A stretch of DNA of 64,000 bases from JAJZRJ01 sp040757055 (GTDB taxonomy: Bacteria > Desulfobacterota > Desulfobulbia > Desulfobulbales > Desulfurivibrionaceae). Of the stretch, positions 54,891 through 62,918 are shown piece by piece (within the stretch, counting starts at the first letter, position 1; each line of letters begins with the position of its first letter). The notes under the pieces were generated by a model, which had not been told where the DNA came from, did no database searches, and saw only the letters and a list, made by a program, of their open reading frames with translations. A program made the position numbers and the translations under genes. The DNA lies in contig JBFLXY010000011.1 in the NCBI GenBank assembly GCA_040757055.1, forward strand, positions 1 to 64,000, given 5' to 3'.

Positions 54891-57800
54891 GCGCTGCTCC
54901 GCTGGTTCTGGTTGGCCGCCCACAGGGGGCAGAGATGCCGGAGGCACTCCCTGTTCTGCGCCTGCTGCCGGCAGCGGATCGGGAATTCGGCCAGGAGGGG
55001 GATGGGCAGGAGTTCCTGCGAAAGCCGCGCCGCTTCCTGCAGGGCGGTGACACTTTCCCGCTGACAGCAACGGGCGCCGGTGGTTTCCGCGATGCGGCCG
55101 AGCACCCGGGCGGCGGCCTGCTGCGCGAGCTGCCGGGCCTCGGGGGTGAGCGGGGTGGCATTGAGTAGGACGCTCATGCCGATGCCCACGCCGATGGCTG
55201 CCCCGCAAATGCCCCAGAAACCGCAGACCCCGCCCGGCACCTTGCTGCCCCGCTCGATGGCGGCGAGGATGGTTTCCCGGCCGATGTTGCCGCCCCGGTT
55301 GCGGTAGGTGGCGACCATGACGCCAGGCACCAGGGCATGGTGCTCCGGCCCATGGAGCGGAAAGGCCGGATGCTGCCGGATCTGCTGCAAAAGGGCGAGC
55401 ATGTCGGTCTCCGTCGATTCGGTGCAGCGCAGCCGGATAATGGAGAGACCGTCGCGCTGGTGGCAATCGTCGCAGATGAAGTGGCCCTGGGCGCAGACGC
55501 TGTGGGTGGTGCGGGTGCCGCCGCAGTAATGGCAGGACGCGGTGCCGGGCTGGGCCAGGTAGGTGAGTTCGTTGCCGCAGACCATGCAGCCGGCGGCATG
55601 GCGTACTGGCGTGGTCGCCGGGAAGGGCAGGATTTTGGGGGCGACGGTTTCCGGCGGCGTGGCGCAGCAACCGGTCGCGGACTCAGTCGCCTCTCCTGGC
55701 GTGCTGCAGCAGGCGTTGGCCATGGCGATATTGGTCACCGCGCCTGTTTCGTCGAGCAGCAGCACCGAATCGTCGAGCTCTTTGGCATCGGCCAGCGGGA
55801 TGGCGATGCGCTGTCCCTTGACCAGCGTGATGCCGCTCTCGCTGACCACGGCGGCAAAGGGGCCGCGATAGATTGCCTCAGCCGTGGCGGTTGTTGCCGG
55901 TTTCCAGGCGCAGTAGGTGAGGGAGTAAAACTGGACGCCGTCCACCAGCCGGTAGGGAAAGCGTTTGATGAGCCGGGCATTGCCAAAGCTCGCGGCCCGC
56001 AGCATGGCCATGAGTTCCTCCTGCTGCATGGCGCCGCCCAGACATTCGCCGCGGAACCGCGCGTTGTTCTTGATGGCCACCGGGATCGCCCCGTCGGTGA
56101 CGATGTCGGAAATCACCAGCCGGCCGCCGGGGTTGAGCACCCGGAAGATCTCGTGAAAGGTGCGCCGCTTGTCCGGCGAGAGATTGATGACGCAGTTGGA
56201 GATCACCACGTCGGCACTGGCATCCGCCAGCGGCAGGGCCTCCAGAAAACCTTTCCTGAATTCGAGATTGTCGTAGCCGAGTCGCTGGCGCACCTCGGCC
56301 TGGGAGGCGCGGGCCAGCGAGAGCATCTCTTCGGTCATGTCGATGCCGCAGACCCGGCCCTGCGGGCCCACCTTTTCGGCGGCGAGGAAACACTCCACTC
56401 CGCTGCCGCTGCCGAGATCGACCAGGGTCTCTCCGGCCTTGAGGCCGGCATCGCTCACCGGGCTGCCGCAGCCGTACGAGCGCTGGCGGGAGGCCAGGGG
56501 AATGAAGTGGGCCGCGGCCTGTTCCGGGGCAAAGGGATTGACGATGTTGGTGTTGGCCTGCACTGCGGCCTGGGCATAAAATTCCCGCACCGGGCGGTGT
56601 CCGTGGTCGCCGGCCAGGGATACCACGCAGTTGCAGTGGGTGAGGGCGACCTCCCGGCCGTCCGGGCAGTCGTGGCGCACGTCGCCCATGCGGAGCAGCA
56701 GTTCGCCGTCATCCGGGACCGGATACTGCCGTGCCTGCGCGGCGATGAGCCAGAGGGCCAGATCGGCATACATATCCACGTAGGGATCGTGGCCGGTGAA
56801 GGCCCCGCCGGCTAGGTAGCTGTGGTCGAGGTCGTGACCGCCGGTAAGGAAGCCGCAGGGGTTGGCCCGGAGCCCGGCGTTGTCGATGTGCGAGGCCCGG
56901 CGGATGCGGTCGAGCACCGGGCTGTGGCGCCAGGCTTGTTCGAGGCCCTCTGTCACCGGCCCGCAGGCGAGTTCCGCGACCCCCACCAGGGCGGGCGAGG
57001 GGTAGACCATGGAGTCCGGCCCGATGGCCAGGGATTCCCATCCGGCGTTGCTGCCGTCGTGACGGGTGCCGGGCGAGCTGAAGACCTGTCCCTTGAGGGC
57101 CTCGATGTTGTCGATGGCGACCCCCAGTTTCTCGGCCTCACCGTGGGCCGCCAGCAGCACCGGCAGAATCTCTGCCGGCGCAACAAACTGCGCCAGAGTG
57201 CCCTTGCCCCGCACGAAATGCCAGAGCAGGTGGATGTTCTTCACCCCGTGGTCCGCGGCCAGGCTGACCAGGGCCGGCAAATCGGGGAGATTGCCGCGGT
57301 TGACCGCCACCGAGAGGGTGGTCTGGATGCCCTCGGCGCGCAGAAGGCGCAGGCTGGCAAGCAGCCGCTGGAAGGTGCCGGGGCCGCGCAGATGGTCGTG
57401 GCTCTGCTCCAGGCCGTCGAGGCTCAACTGGAGGTGGAGCCGCTCGCTGGGAAGTTTTCTGAGGGTCGCCAGGTGCTCGCCCAGCAGCAGGCCGTTGGTG
57501 AGTACCACCGCATGAGCCCCGGGATTGGCGAGCACATCGGCGAGCAGGGCCGGGAAATCCGGATAGACAAAGGGTTCGCCGCCGGTGAAATAGAAGAGGG
57601 TGCAGCCCAGGTCCGTTGCCTCGGCCATGGACCGGCGCAGGATCTCCGGCGCCAGGGCCGTCTTTTCCGCCGGCGAGGCGGCAAAAAGGCAGTGGCGGCA
57701 GGCGAGGTTGCACTGGTTGGTGAGGTGGAACCAGCATTCCTTGAGGGTATTCAGGGTGAGGGCGTGGTGGCGGCCTGCATAGGGGGGGGGCGCGCCCCGG

Positions 57801-58099
57801 TCCAACTGGGCGTACAGCTGTTCCATGGCCAGCAGGGTCGCGGCCAGGGGCTGGTCATCCGGAGAACGGCGGGCGGCCTCGTCGAGGCTTTCGGCAGCCT
57901 GCATGGCCTGGAGCAGCCGGTCGGCCCCGGGGCCGGGCACGGCCCAATCCGGTTTTTCCGGGTGGAGGTAGATGGGGCAGCCTTGCCAGCTATGGCGCTG
58001 CCAGTGGGGAAGCAAGCCCATGGGAAACCCGCGCGAAGATTTTGTGGTTCCGCCCCGGTTGCGGGGCGCACTTGCTGCACCATAATGATCGCCGGCCAT
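54887..58099 (-). CDS. Radical SAM / ArsM-like methyltransferase / DUF5714 fusion protein
   Basis: A 1070-residue three-part protein. (1) Radical SAM (about 115-440): CNLACRHC cluster motif, YFTGGEPFVYPDF, LQLSLDG. (2) SAM methyltransferase (about 560-760): SYGCGSPVSDAG, TLVDLGSGSGVECFLA, ISNCVINLSPDKRR, as in ArsM-type enzymes, followed by a linker with CC pairs (ANACCS, TGCCAT). (3) C-terminal zinc-binding and DUF5714-like region (about 840-1065: CMVCGNEL, CHYCGG, GHFICDDCH, GFWGICGAAIGVGIG). The likely job is radical modification and methylation of one small metalloid- or sulfur-containing product. A start 26 codons later (58021) is equally possible. No frameshift is seen at the joins. Confidence 0.82.
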   Translation of the reverse strand: MAGDHYGAASAPRNRGGTTKSSRGFPMGLLPHWQRHSWQGCPIYLHPEKPDWAVPGPGADRLLQAMQAAESLDEAARRSPDDQPLAATLLAMEQLYAQLDRGAPPPYAGRHHALTLNTLKECWFHLTNQCNLACRHCLFAASPAEKTALAPEILRRSMAEATDLGCTLFYFTGGEPFVYPDFPALLADVLANPGAHAVVLTNGLLLGEHLATLRKLPSERLHLQLSLDGLEQSHDHLRGPGTFQRLLASLRLLRAEGIQTTLSVAVNRGNLPDLPALVSLAADHGVKNIHLLWHFVRGKGTLAQFVAPAEILPVLLAAHGEAEKLGVAIDNIEALKGQVFSSPGTRHDGSNAGWESLAIGPDSMVYPSPALVGVAELACGPVTEGLEQAWRHSPVLDRIRRASHIDNAGLRANPCGFLTGGHDLDHSYLAGGAFTGHDPYVDMYADLALWLIAAQARQYPVPDDGELLLRMGDVRHDCPDGREVALTHCNCVVSLAGDHGHRPVREFYAQAAVQANTNIVNPFAPEQAAAHFIPLASRQRSYGCGSPVSDAGLKAGETLVDLGSGSGVECFLAAEKVGPQGRVCGIDMTEEMLSLARASQAEVRQRLGYDNLEFRKGFLEALPLADASADVVISNCVINLSPDKRRTFHEIFRVLNPGGRLVISDIVTDGAIPVAIKNNARFRGECLGGAMQQEELMAMLRAASFGNARLIKRFPYRLVDGVQFYSLTYCAWKPATTATAEAIYRGPFAAVVSESGITLVKGQRIAIPLADAKELDDSVLLLDETGAVTNIAMANACCSTPGEATESATGCCATPPETVAPKILPFPATTPVRHAAGCMVCGNELTYLAQPGTASCHYCGGTRTTHSVCAQGHFICDDCHQRDGLSIIRLRCTESTETDMLALLQQIRQHPAFPLHGPEHHALVPGVMVATYRNRGGNIGRETILAAIERGSKVPGGVCGFWGICGAAIGVGIGMSVLLNATPLTPEARQLAQQAAARVLGRIAETTGARCCQRESVTALQEAARLSQELLPIPLLAEFPIRCRQQAQNRECLRHLCPLWAANQNQRSSA

Positions 58100-58187
58100 C
58101 GGGTCAAGCCGTTCTTCTCCGGCAAGGTTCCGGCGAGAAAATGATGCCTTCCCCTGCGGGAGTCAGGTATACTGCTTGGAGGCATGG

Positions 58188-58772
58188 ATGATGACCACGG
58201 AATCACGGGAAACATTGCGGCAGCGGATACTGGCGGCGCGGGATGCGTTGCCGGAGGCGGTTCGGCAGGAGCGGAGCGCGGCCATCTGCGCCCGGCTGTG
58301 GGAGATTCCGGCGGTGGCGGCGGGGGGCACCGTCATGGTCTATGTCAGCTTCCGCAGCGAGGTGGAGACCGGCCCCTTGATCGCCGAGGCCCTGCGCCGC
58401 GGGGTGACCGTGGCGGTGCCGCGCACCGAGGTGAAGGCCAAACGGCTGGCGGTCTATCGCCTGAGCGATCCGGGCCGGGAACTGCGCCCCGGCTATTGTG
58501 GCATCATGGAGCCCGACCCGGCCCGGGCCGCGCCCGTTGAGCCGGCGGCCATCGACGTCGTTATCCTGCCGGGCAGCGTCTTTGACCGGCACGGCGGCCG
58601 GCTGGGATATGGCGGCGGCTATTACGACCGTTTCCTCGCCCTGGAGGCCCCCCGGGCCCTGCGGGTGGCGGTGGCGTTCGATATGCAGGTGGTGGCGAGG
58701 GTGCCGGTGCTGGCGCACGACATGCGGCTGCACTGGCTTGTGACCGAAAGCGGGGCGAGGGCAACGGGATGA
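58188..58772 (+). CDS. 5-formyltetrahydrofolate cyclo-ligase
   Basis: A 194-residue enzyme that turns 5-formyl-THF into 5,10-methenyl-THF with ATP. Family blocks: ESRETLRQRILAARDAL, VMVYVSFRSEVET, VILPGSVFDRHGGRLGYGGGYYDRFL. The ATG at 58188 has GGAGG 5 nt upstream. It overlaps the next gene by ATGA. Confidence 0.93.
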   Translation: MMTTESRETLRQRILAARDALPEAVRQERSAAICARLWEIPAVAAGGTVMVYVSFRSEVETGPLIAEALRRGVTVAVPRTEVKAKRLAVYRLSDPGRELRPGYCGIMEPDPARAAPVEPAAIDVVILPGSVFDRHGGRLGYGGGYYDRFLALEAPRALRVAVAFDMQVVARVPVLAHDMRLHWLVTESGARATG

Positions 58773-59821
58773 CGAAGCGCACGGCGGTGTTCAGGCACGA
58801 ACTCTTTCTGGAACACGACCCGGGCTACGGCCATGTGGAGTCGCCCGACCGGCTGCGCGCCATCTATCAGGCCCTCGACGGCGCCGCCCTCCGAGCCCGT
58901 CTGCTCTTCCCGGATTTCGGCCCGGCCGGCGAGGAGGTGCTGTCTCTGAACCATACCCCGGGCCACATTGCCCGGGTGAAGGCCACCAGCGGCAAGCCCT
59001 TCGAGGTGCTCGACCCGGACACCCATACCTCGCCGCGCTCGTATGAAGCAGCCTGTCTGGCGGCCGGCGCGGTGGTGACGGCCGTGGGGATGGTGGTGAA
59101 GGGCGAGATCGACAATGCCTGCGCCCTGGTCCGTCCGCCGGGCCACCATGCCGAGGCGGACCACACCAGCGGCTTCTGCCTCTTCAACAACGTGGCGGTG
59201 GCGGCCCACTACGGCCTCAAGCACCTGGGGCTCCAGCGCATCCTCATCGTCGACTGGGACATCCACCATGGCAACGGCACCCAGCACTCCTTCTACGACA
59301 CCGACCAGGTGCTCTACTTCTCCACCCACCAGTACCCCTATTTCCCCGGCAGCGGCGCGGTGAGCGAGACCGGCCGCGGCAGGGGCGAAGGGTACACGGT
59401 CAACGTGCCGCTCCAGGGCGGCCAGGACGATTTCGCCTTTGCCCGCATCTTCAACGAGCTTTTGGTGCCCGTTGCCCGACAGTACCGGCCGGAATGCATC
59501 ATCATTTCGGCCGGGTACGACATCTATGCCGGCGATCCCCTGGGCACCATGGGCGTGACCCCGGCCGGCTTCGGCTATCTCACCAGGGTCATGGTGGAAC
59601 TGGCCGAGGAATTGTGCCAGGGTCGTCTGGTGCTGGCGCTGGAAGGGGGCTATTCGTTTGAAGGCTTGGCAGCCGGGGTGCTGGCGAGTGTGGCCGAGCT
59701 GACCGGAGAGGGGGGAATGGCCGGCGAGCGGCTCGATGCCTTCCGCCGCGCCGCCGCTCCGCTGCGCGCCCTGGAGCAGGCCAGGGCCGCGGCAAAAAAA
59801 TACTGGACAACGCTTTCCTGA
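58769..59821 (+). CDS. Histone deacetylase-family (acetoin utilisation/AcuC-like) hydrolase
   Basis: A 350-residue zinc amidohydrolase. Conserved sites: YGHVESPDRL at the start, RPPGHHAEADHTSGFCLFNNVAVAA (His pair), IVDWDIHHGNGTQ (zinc Asp and His), SAGYDIYAGDPLG (zinc Asp), LEGGYSFEGLA. Bacterial members remove acetyl groups from polyamines or proteins. It is translated with the folate cyclo-ligase (ATGA overlap). Confidence 0.92.
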   Translation: MTKRTAVFRHELFLEHDPGYGHVESPDRLRAIYQALDGAALRARLLFPDFGPAGEEVLSLNHTPGHIARVKATSGKPFEVLDPDTHTSPRSYEAACLAAGAVVTAVGMVVKGEIDNACALVRPPGHHAEADHTSGFCLFNNVAVAAHYGLKHLGLQRILIVDWDIHHGNGTQHSFYDTDQVLYFSTHQYPYFPGSGAVSETGRGRGEGYTVNVPLQGGQDDFAFARIFNELLVPVARQYRPECIIISAGYDIYAGDPLGTMGVTPAGFGYLTRVMVELAEELCQGRLVLALEGGYSFEGLAAGVLASVAELTGEGGMAGERLDAFRRAAAPLRALEQARAAAKKYWTTLS

Positions 59822-59886
59822 ATCATGGATGATGTACAAGAGATTGAACTTCCGAGGAAAGTGATAAAGAAACGCGGAACCAGGGG

Positions 59887-60972
59887 ATGGATGCAGGCGT
59901 TATGAGGGAAACAGCTCAGGCCAAGGTGCTCATCGCGGACGACGATACCCTGGTCCGCGAGGCGGTGCAGAAGATACTCAGAATGTTCGGCCACGAGGTG
60001 GTGGCGGTGCCCAGCGGCGAAGAGGTGCTGGAGCAACTGTCGCCCGAGTTCGACCTGATCATCCTCGACATCAACATGCCCGGCATGGACGGCTTTGAGA
60101 CCCTGAAGCGGCTCAACCGCCAGGATCTCGGCATCCCGGTCATCTTCCTCACCGGCGTGGGCAGCATGGAGTACGCGGTCAAGGCGATCAATCTCGGTGC
60201 CTACGACTTCATCCCCAAGCCCATCGAGGACCTCGATATCTTCAACATCAAGATCCGGCGCGCGGTGGAGAAACGCCACTACGTGCTGCAGGAACGCGCC
60301 TACAAGGAGAATCTCGAACGCGAGGTCAAGGCCAAGACCGCGGAACTGGCCGACAAGAACCGTCTGCTCGAGGAATACAGCCGGAACCTCGAGGTCTCGG
60401 CCCTCGACACCATGCTCACCCTCCAGACCGCGCTGGAAGAGAAGGACATGTACACCGCGGGGCATACCGTCCGGGTGACCAATTACGCCCTGACCATCGC
60501 CCAGGCCATGCGCCTGACCGCCGAGGAGAGCGCCGTGCTGGAGCGGGCCTGCCAGGTGCACGACATCGGCAAACTGGTGATCGACGTCAACTATATCCGC
60601 AAACCCGGCGCGCTGACCGATGAGGAATGGACCTTGATGAAGAAGCATCCGGAGATCGGCGCCAACATCATCAAGCCGCTTTCCTTCATGAGGCAGGAAC
60701 TCTTCATCGTCCGCCACCACCACGAACGGATGGACGGCAAGGGCTATCCCGACGGCCTCGGCGGCAGCGATCTCGACATCCTCACCAAGGTCATCACCGT
60801 GGCAGACAGCTACGATGCCATGACCTCCAAGCGCAGCTACAAGGCCAACATGGACACCGCCGCGGCCATTGCCGAACTGCATCGCTGCGCCGGCAGCCAG
60901 TTCGACCCCGAGGTGGTGCGGGTTTTCGTCGAAGTCCTCCAGAAGAAAAACACCAGCAGCCGCGCCGCATAG
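59887..60972 (+). CDS. Response regulator with HD-GYP phosphodiesterase domain
   Basis: A 361-residue protein. REC (about 10-130): VLIADDDTLVREAVQKIL, phospho-Asp in LIILDINMPGMDG, Lys in FIPKPI. A coiled linker (LEREVKAKTAELADKNRLLEEYS) leads to HD-GYP (about 185-350): ERACQVHDIGKLVIDVNYI, HHHERMDGKGYPDGL. It degrades c-di-GMP under control of an unseen kinase. The start is not certain; a later ATG at 59902 would shorten it by five residues. Confidence 0.94.
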   Translation: MDAGVMRETAQAKVLIADDDTLVREAVQKILRMFGHEVVAVPSGEEVLEQLSPEFDLIILDINMPGMDGFETLKRLNRQDLGIPVIFLTGVGSMEYAVKAINLGAYDFIPKPIEDLDIFNIKIRRAVEKRHYVLQERAYKENLEREVKAKTAELADKNRLLEEYSRNLEVSALDTMLTLQTALEEKDMYTAGHTVRVTNYALTIAQAMRLTAEESAVLERACQVHDIGKLVIDVNYIRKPGALTDEEWTLMKKHPEIGANIIKPLSFMRQELFIVRHHHERMDGKGYPDGLGGSDLDILTKVITVADSYDAMTSKRSYKANMDTAAAIAELHRCAGSQFDPEVVRVFVEVLQKKNTSSRAA

Positions 60973-61081
60973 TCGCAGGCGGCACAAGGCTTCATGCCCT
61001 GTGCTGCTGCTCTTTCCCGGCCACGGGCCGGGACGAAAGAGTGTTTGACTTGCCCTGGGCGATGCGGTAAGAGATGGGGCT

Positions 61082-61366
61082 ATGAAAATTACCCCGGAAC
61101 AAGTGCTGTACGTTGCCAGGCTCGCCCGTCTGGACATCGCGCCGGAGGAGGTGGGGCCGACCACCGAGCAGTTGGGCCGCATCCTTGCCTATGTCGAGAA
61201 ACTGGATGCGCTCAATACCGAAGGGGTGGCACCCACCACCCATGCCCTGGCGGTGACCAACGCCTTCCGTGACGACGTGGTCCGTCCTTCCCTGCCGCAG
61301 CAGGAGGCGCTGGCCAATGGCCCGCGGGTGAACGGCGAAGCCTTTGTGGTCCCCAAGGTCATTTAA
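61082..61366 (+). CDS. gatC: Glu/Asp-tRNA amidotransferase subunit C
   Basis: A 94-residue protein that wraps GatA in the amidotransferase making Gln-tRNA and Asn-tRNA. Typical GatC blocks: VLYVARLARLDIAPEEV, LGRILAYVEKLDALNTEGV, FRDDVVRPSL, and the tail VNGEAFVVPKVI. TTGACT with 17-nt spacing to TAAGAG (61045-61073) ends just 9 nt before the ATG, so if real the message would be almost leaderless. gatB is not in the window. Confidence 0.93.
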   Translation: MKITPEQVLYVARLARLDIAPEEVGPTTEQLGRILAYVEKLDALNTEGVAPTTHALAVTNAFRDDVVRPSLPQQEALANGPRVNGEAFVVPKVI

Positions 61367-61457
61367 TCCACTTGTTCGGCCCGATTGAGGTGCGCACGGC
61401 TAGGCATGATCCGCGGTTTGGATTCGTTGCCGCCGCGGGCCGGCTGTTGAGGATATC

Positions 61458-62918
61458 ATGGAACTTGCTCGCCTGACCATTCATGCCTTGCAGGGCAAGC
61501 TTGCCCGGCGGGAAATTTCCTCCCGCGAACTCACCGAAGCGGTGCTTGCCCGCATTGGTGCGGTGGAAGGGCGGGTGCATGCCTACATCACCCTCGACCG
61601 CGAAGGGGCGTTAGCCCAGGCCGATGCGGCGGACCAACGCCTCGCTGCCGGCGAGAGCCATCCCTTGTGCGGCATTCCGCTGGCGATCAAGGATGTGCTC
61701 TGCACCAAGGGAGTGCGCACCACCTGCGGCTCGAAGATCCTCGAAAAATTCGTGCCGCCCTACGACGCGGCGGTAATCGAAAAACTCAAGGCGGCGGGCG
61801 CGGTGCTCTTGGGCAAGGCGAGCATGGACGAGTTCGCCATGGGCTCCTCCAACGAGAACTGCGCCTATGGCGCCCCGCACAACCCCTGGCAGCTCGATGC
61901 GGTCTGCGGCGGTTCCAGCGGCGGGTCGGCCGCGGCAGTGGCGGCGGACGAATGCATCGCCTCGCTCGGTTCCGACACCGGCGGCTCCATCCGGCAGCCC
62001 GCCTCCCACTGCGGGGTGGTGGGGATCAAACCCACCTACGGCCGGGTCTCCCGCTACGGCCTCTTGGCCTACGCCTCCTCCCTCGACCAGATTGGCCCGC
62101 TCACCAAGGACGTGCGGGATGCGGCGATCATGCTCAATGCCATCTGCGGTTACGACCAGCGGGACTCCACCTCGGTGGATGTGCCGGTGCCGGACTATAC
62201 CGCGGTCCTGGTTGATGGGCTTGGCGGCCTCAAGGTGGGGATTCCCAGGGAATATTTCGCGGCCGGCCTCGATTCCGAGGTGGAGAGCGCGGTGCGGGGC
62301 GCGATCCGGCAGCTTGAAGCAGCGGGCGCGGAGCTGGTTGAAGTCTCCCTGCCCCACACCGAATATGGGGTGGCGGCCTATTACATCATCGCCCCGGCCG
62401 AGGCGAGTTCGAATCTCGCCCGTTACGACGGCGTGCGCTTCGGCCACCGCGACATGGGCGCCGGGACCCTGCACGACATGTACCGCCAGAGCCGTTCCCA
62501 GGGCTTTGGTCCCGAGGTGAAGCGCCGCATCATCATCGGCACCTACGCCCTTTCCTCCGGCTACTACGATGCCTACTACAAGAAGGCCTCCCAGGCACGC
62601 ACCCTGATTATCGAGGACTTTACCAAGGCCCTGGCCCAGTGCGATGCCCTGATTTCGCCGGTGACTCCGGCGCCGGCCTGGCGGCTCGGCGAAAAGACCG
62701 CCGACCCCTTGAGCATGTATCTTTCCGACGCCCTGACCATCCCGACCAACCTGGCGGGGCTGCCGGGGATCTCGGTGCCCTGCGGCCTGAGCGCGGTCGG
62801 CCTGCCCATCGGCGTCCAGTTGCAGGCCGCCCCCTTTGCCGAGGAAAAACTGTTGCGGCTTGCCTACAACCTCGAACAGCGGCTGGGCTTCGTCGGCCGC
62901 AAGCCGGCCCTGGCATGA
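61458..62918 (+). CDS. gatA: Glu/Asp-tRNA amidotransferase subunit A
   Basis: A 486-residue amidase subunit. The Ser-cisSer-Lys triad is visible: Lys in AIKDVLCTKG, cis-Ser/Ser in GSDTGGSIRQPAS, and GGSSGGSAAAVAA. Length is normal. GAGG lies 5 nt before the ATG. It overlaps hisC by ATGA. Confidence 0.95.
   Translation: MELARLTIHALQGKLARREISSRELTEAVLARIGAVEGRVHAYITLDREGALAQADAADQRLAAGESHPLCGIPLAIKDVLCTKGVRTTCGSKILEKFVPPYDAAVIEKLKAAGAVLLGKASMDEFAMGSSNENCAYGAPHNPWQLDAVCGGSSGGSAAAVAADECIASLGSDTGGSIRQPASHCGVVGIKPTYGRVSRYGLLAYASSLDQIGPLTKDVRDAAIMLNAICGYDQRDSTSVDVPVPDYTAVLVDGLGGLKVGIPREYFAAGLDSEVESAVRGAIRQLEAAGAELVEVSLPHTEYGVAAYYIIAPAEASSNLARYDGVRFGHRDMGAGTLHDMYRQSRSQGFGPEVKRRIIIGTYALSSGYYDAYYKKASQARTLIIEDFTKALAQCDALISPVTPAPAWRLGEKTADPLSMYLSDALTIPTNLAGLPGISVPCGLSAVGLPIGVQLQAAPFAEEKLLRLAYNLEQRLGFVGRKPALA

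Noticed and set aside
58168..58173. TATACT as -10 of the folate cyclo-ligase gene
   Set aside because: The implied start would fall on the ribosome-binding site, and no -35 is found at 16-18 nt.
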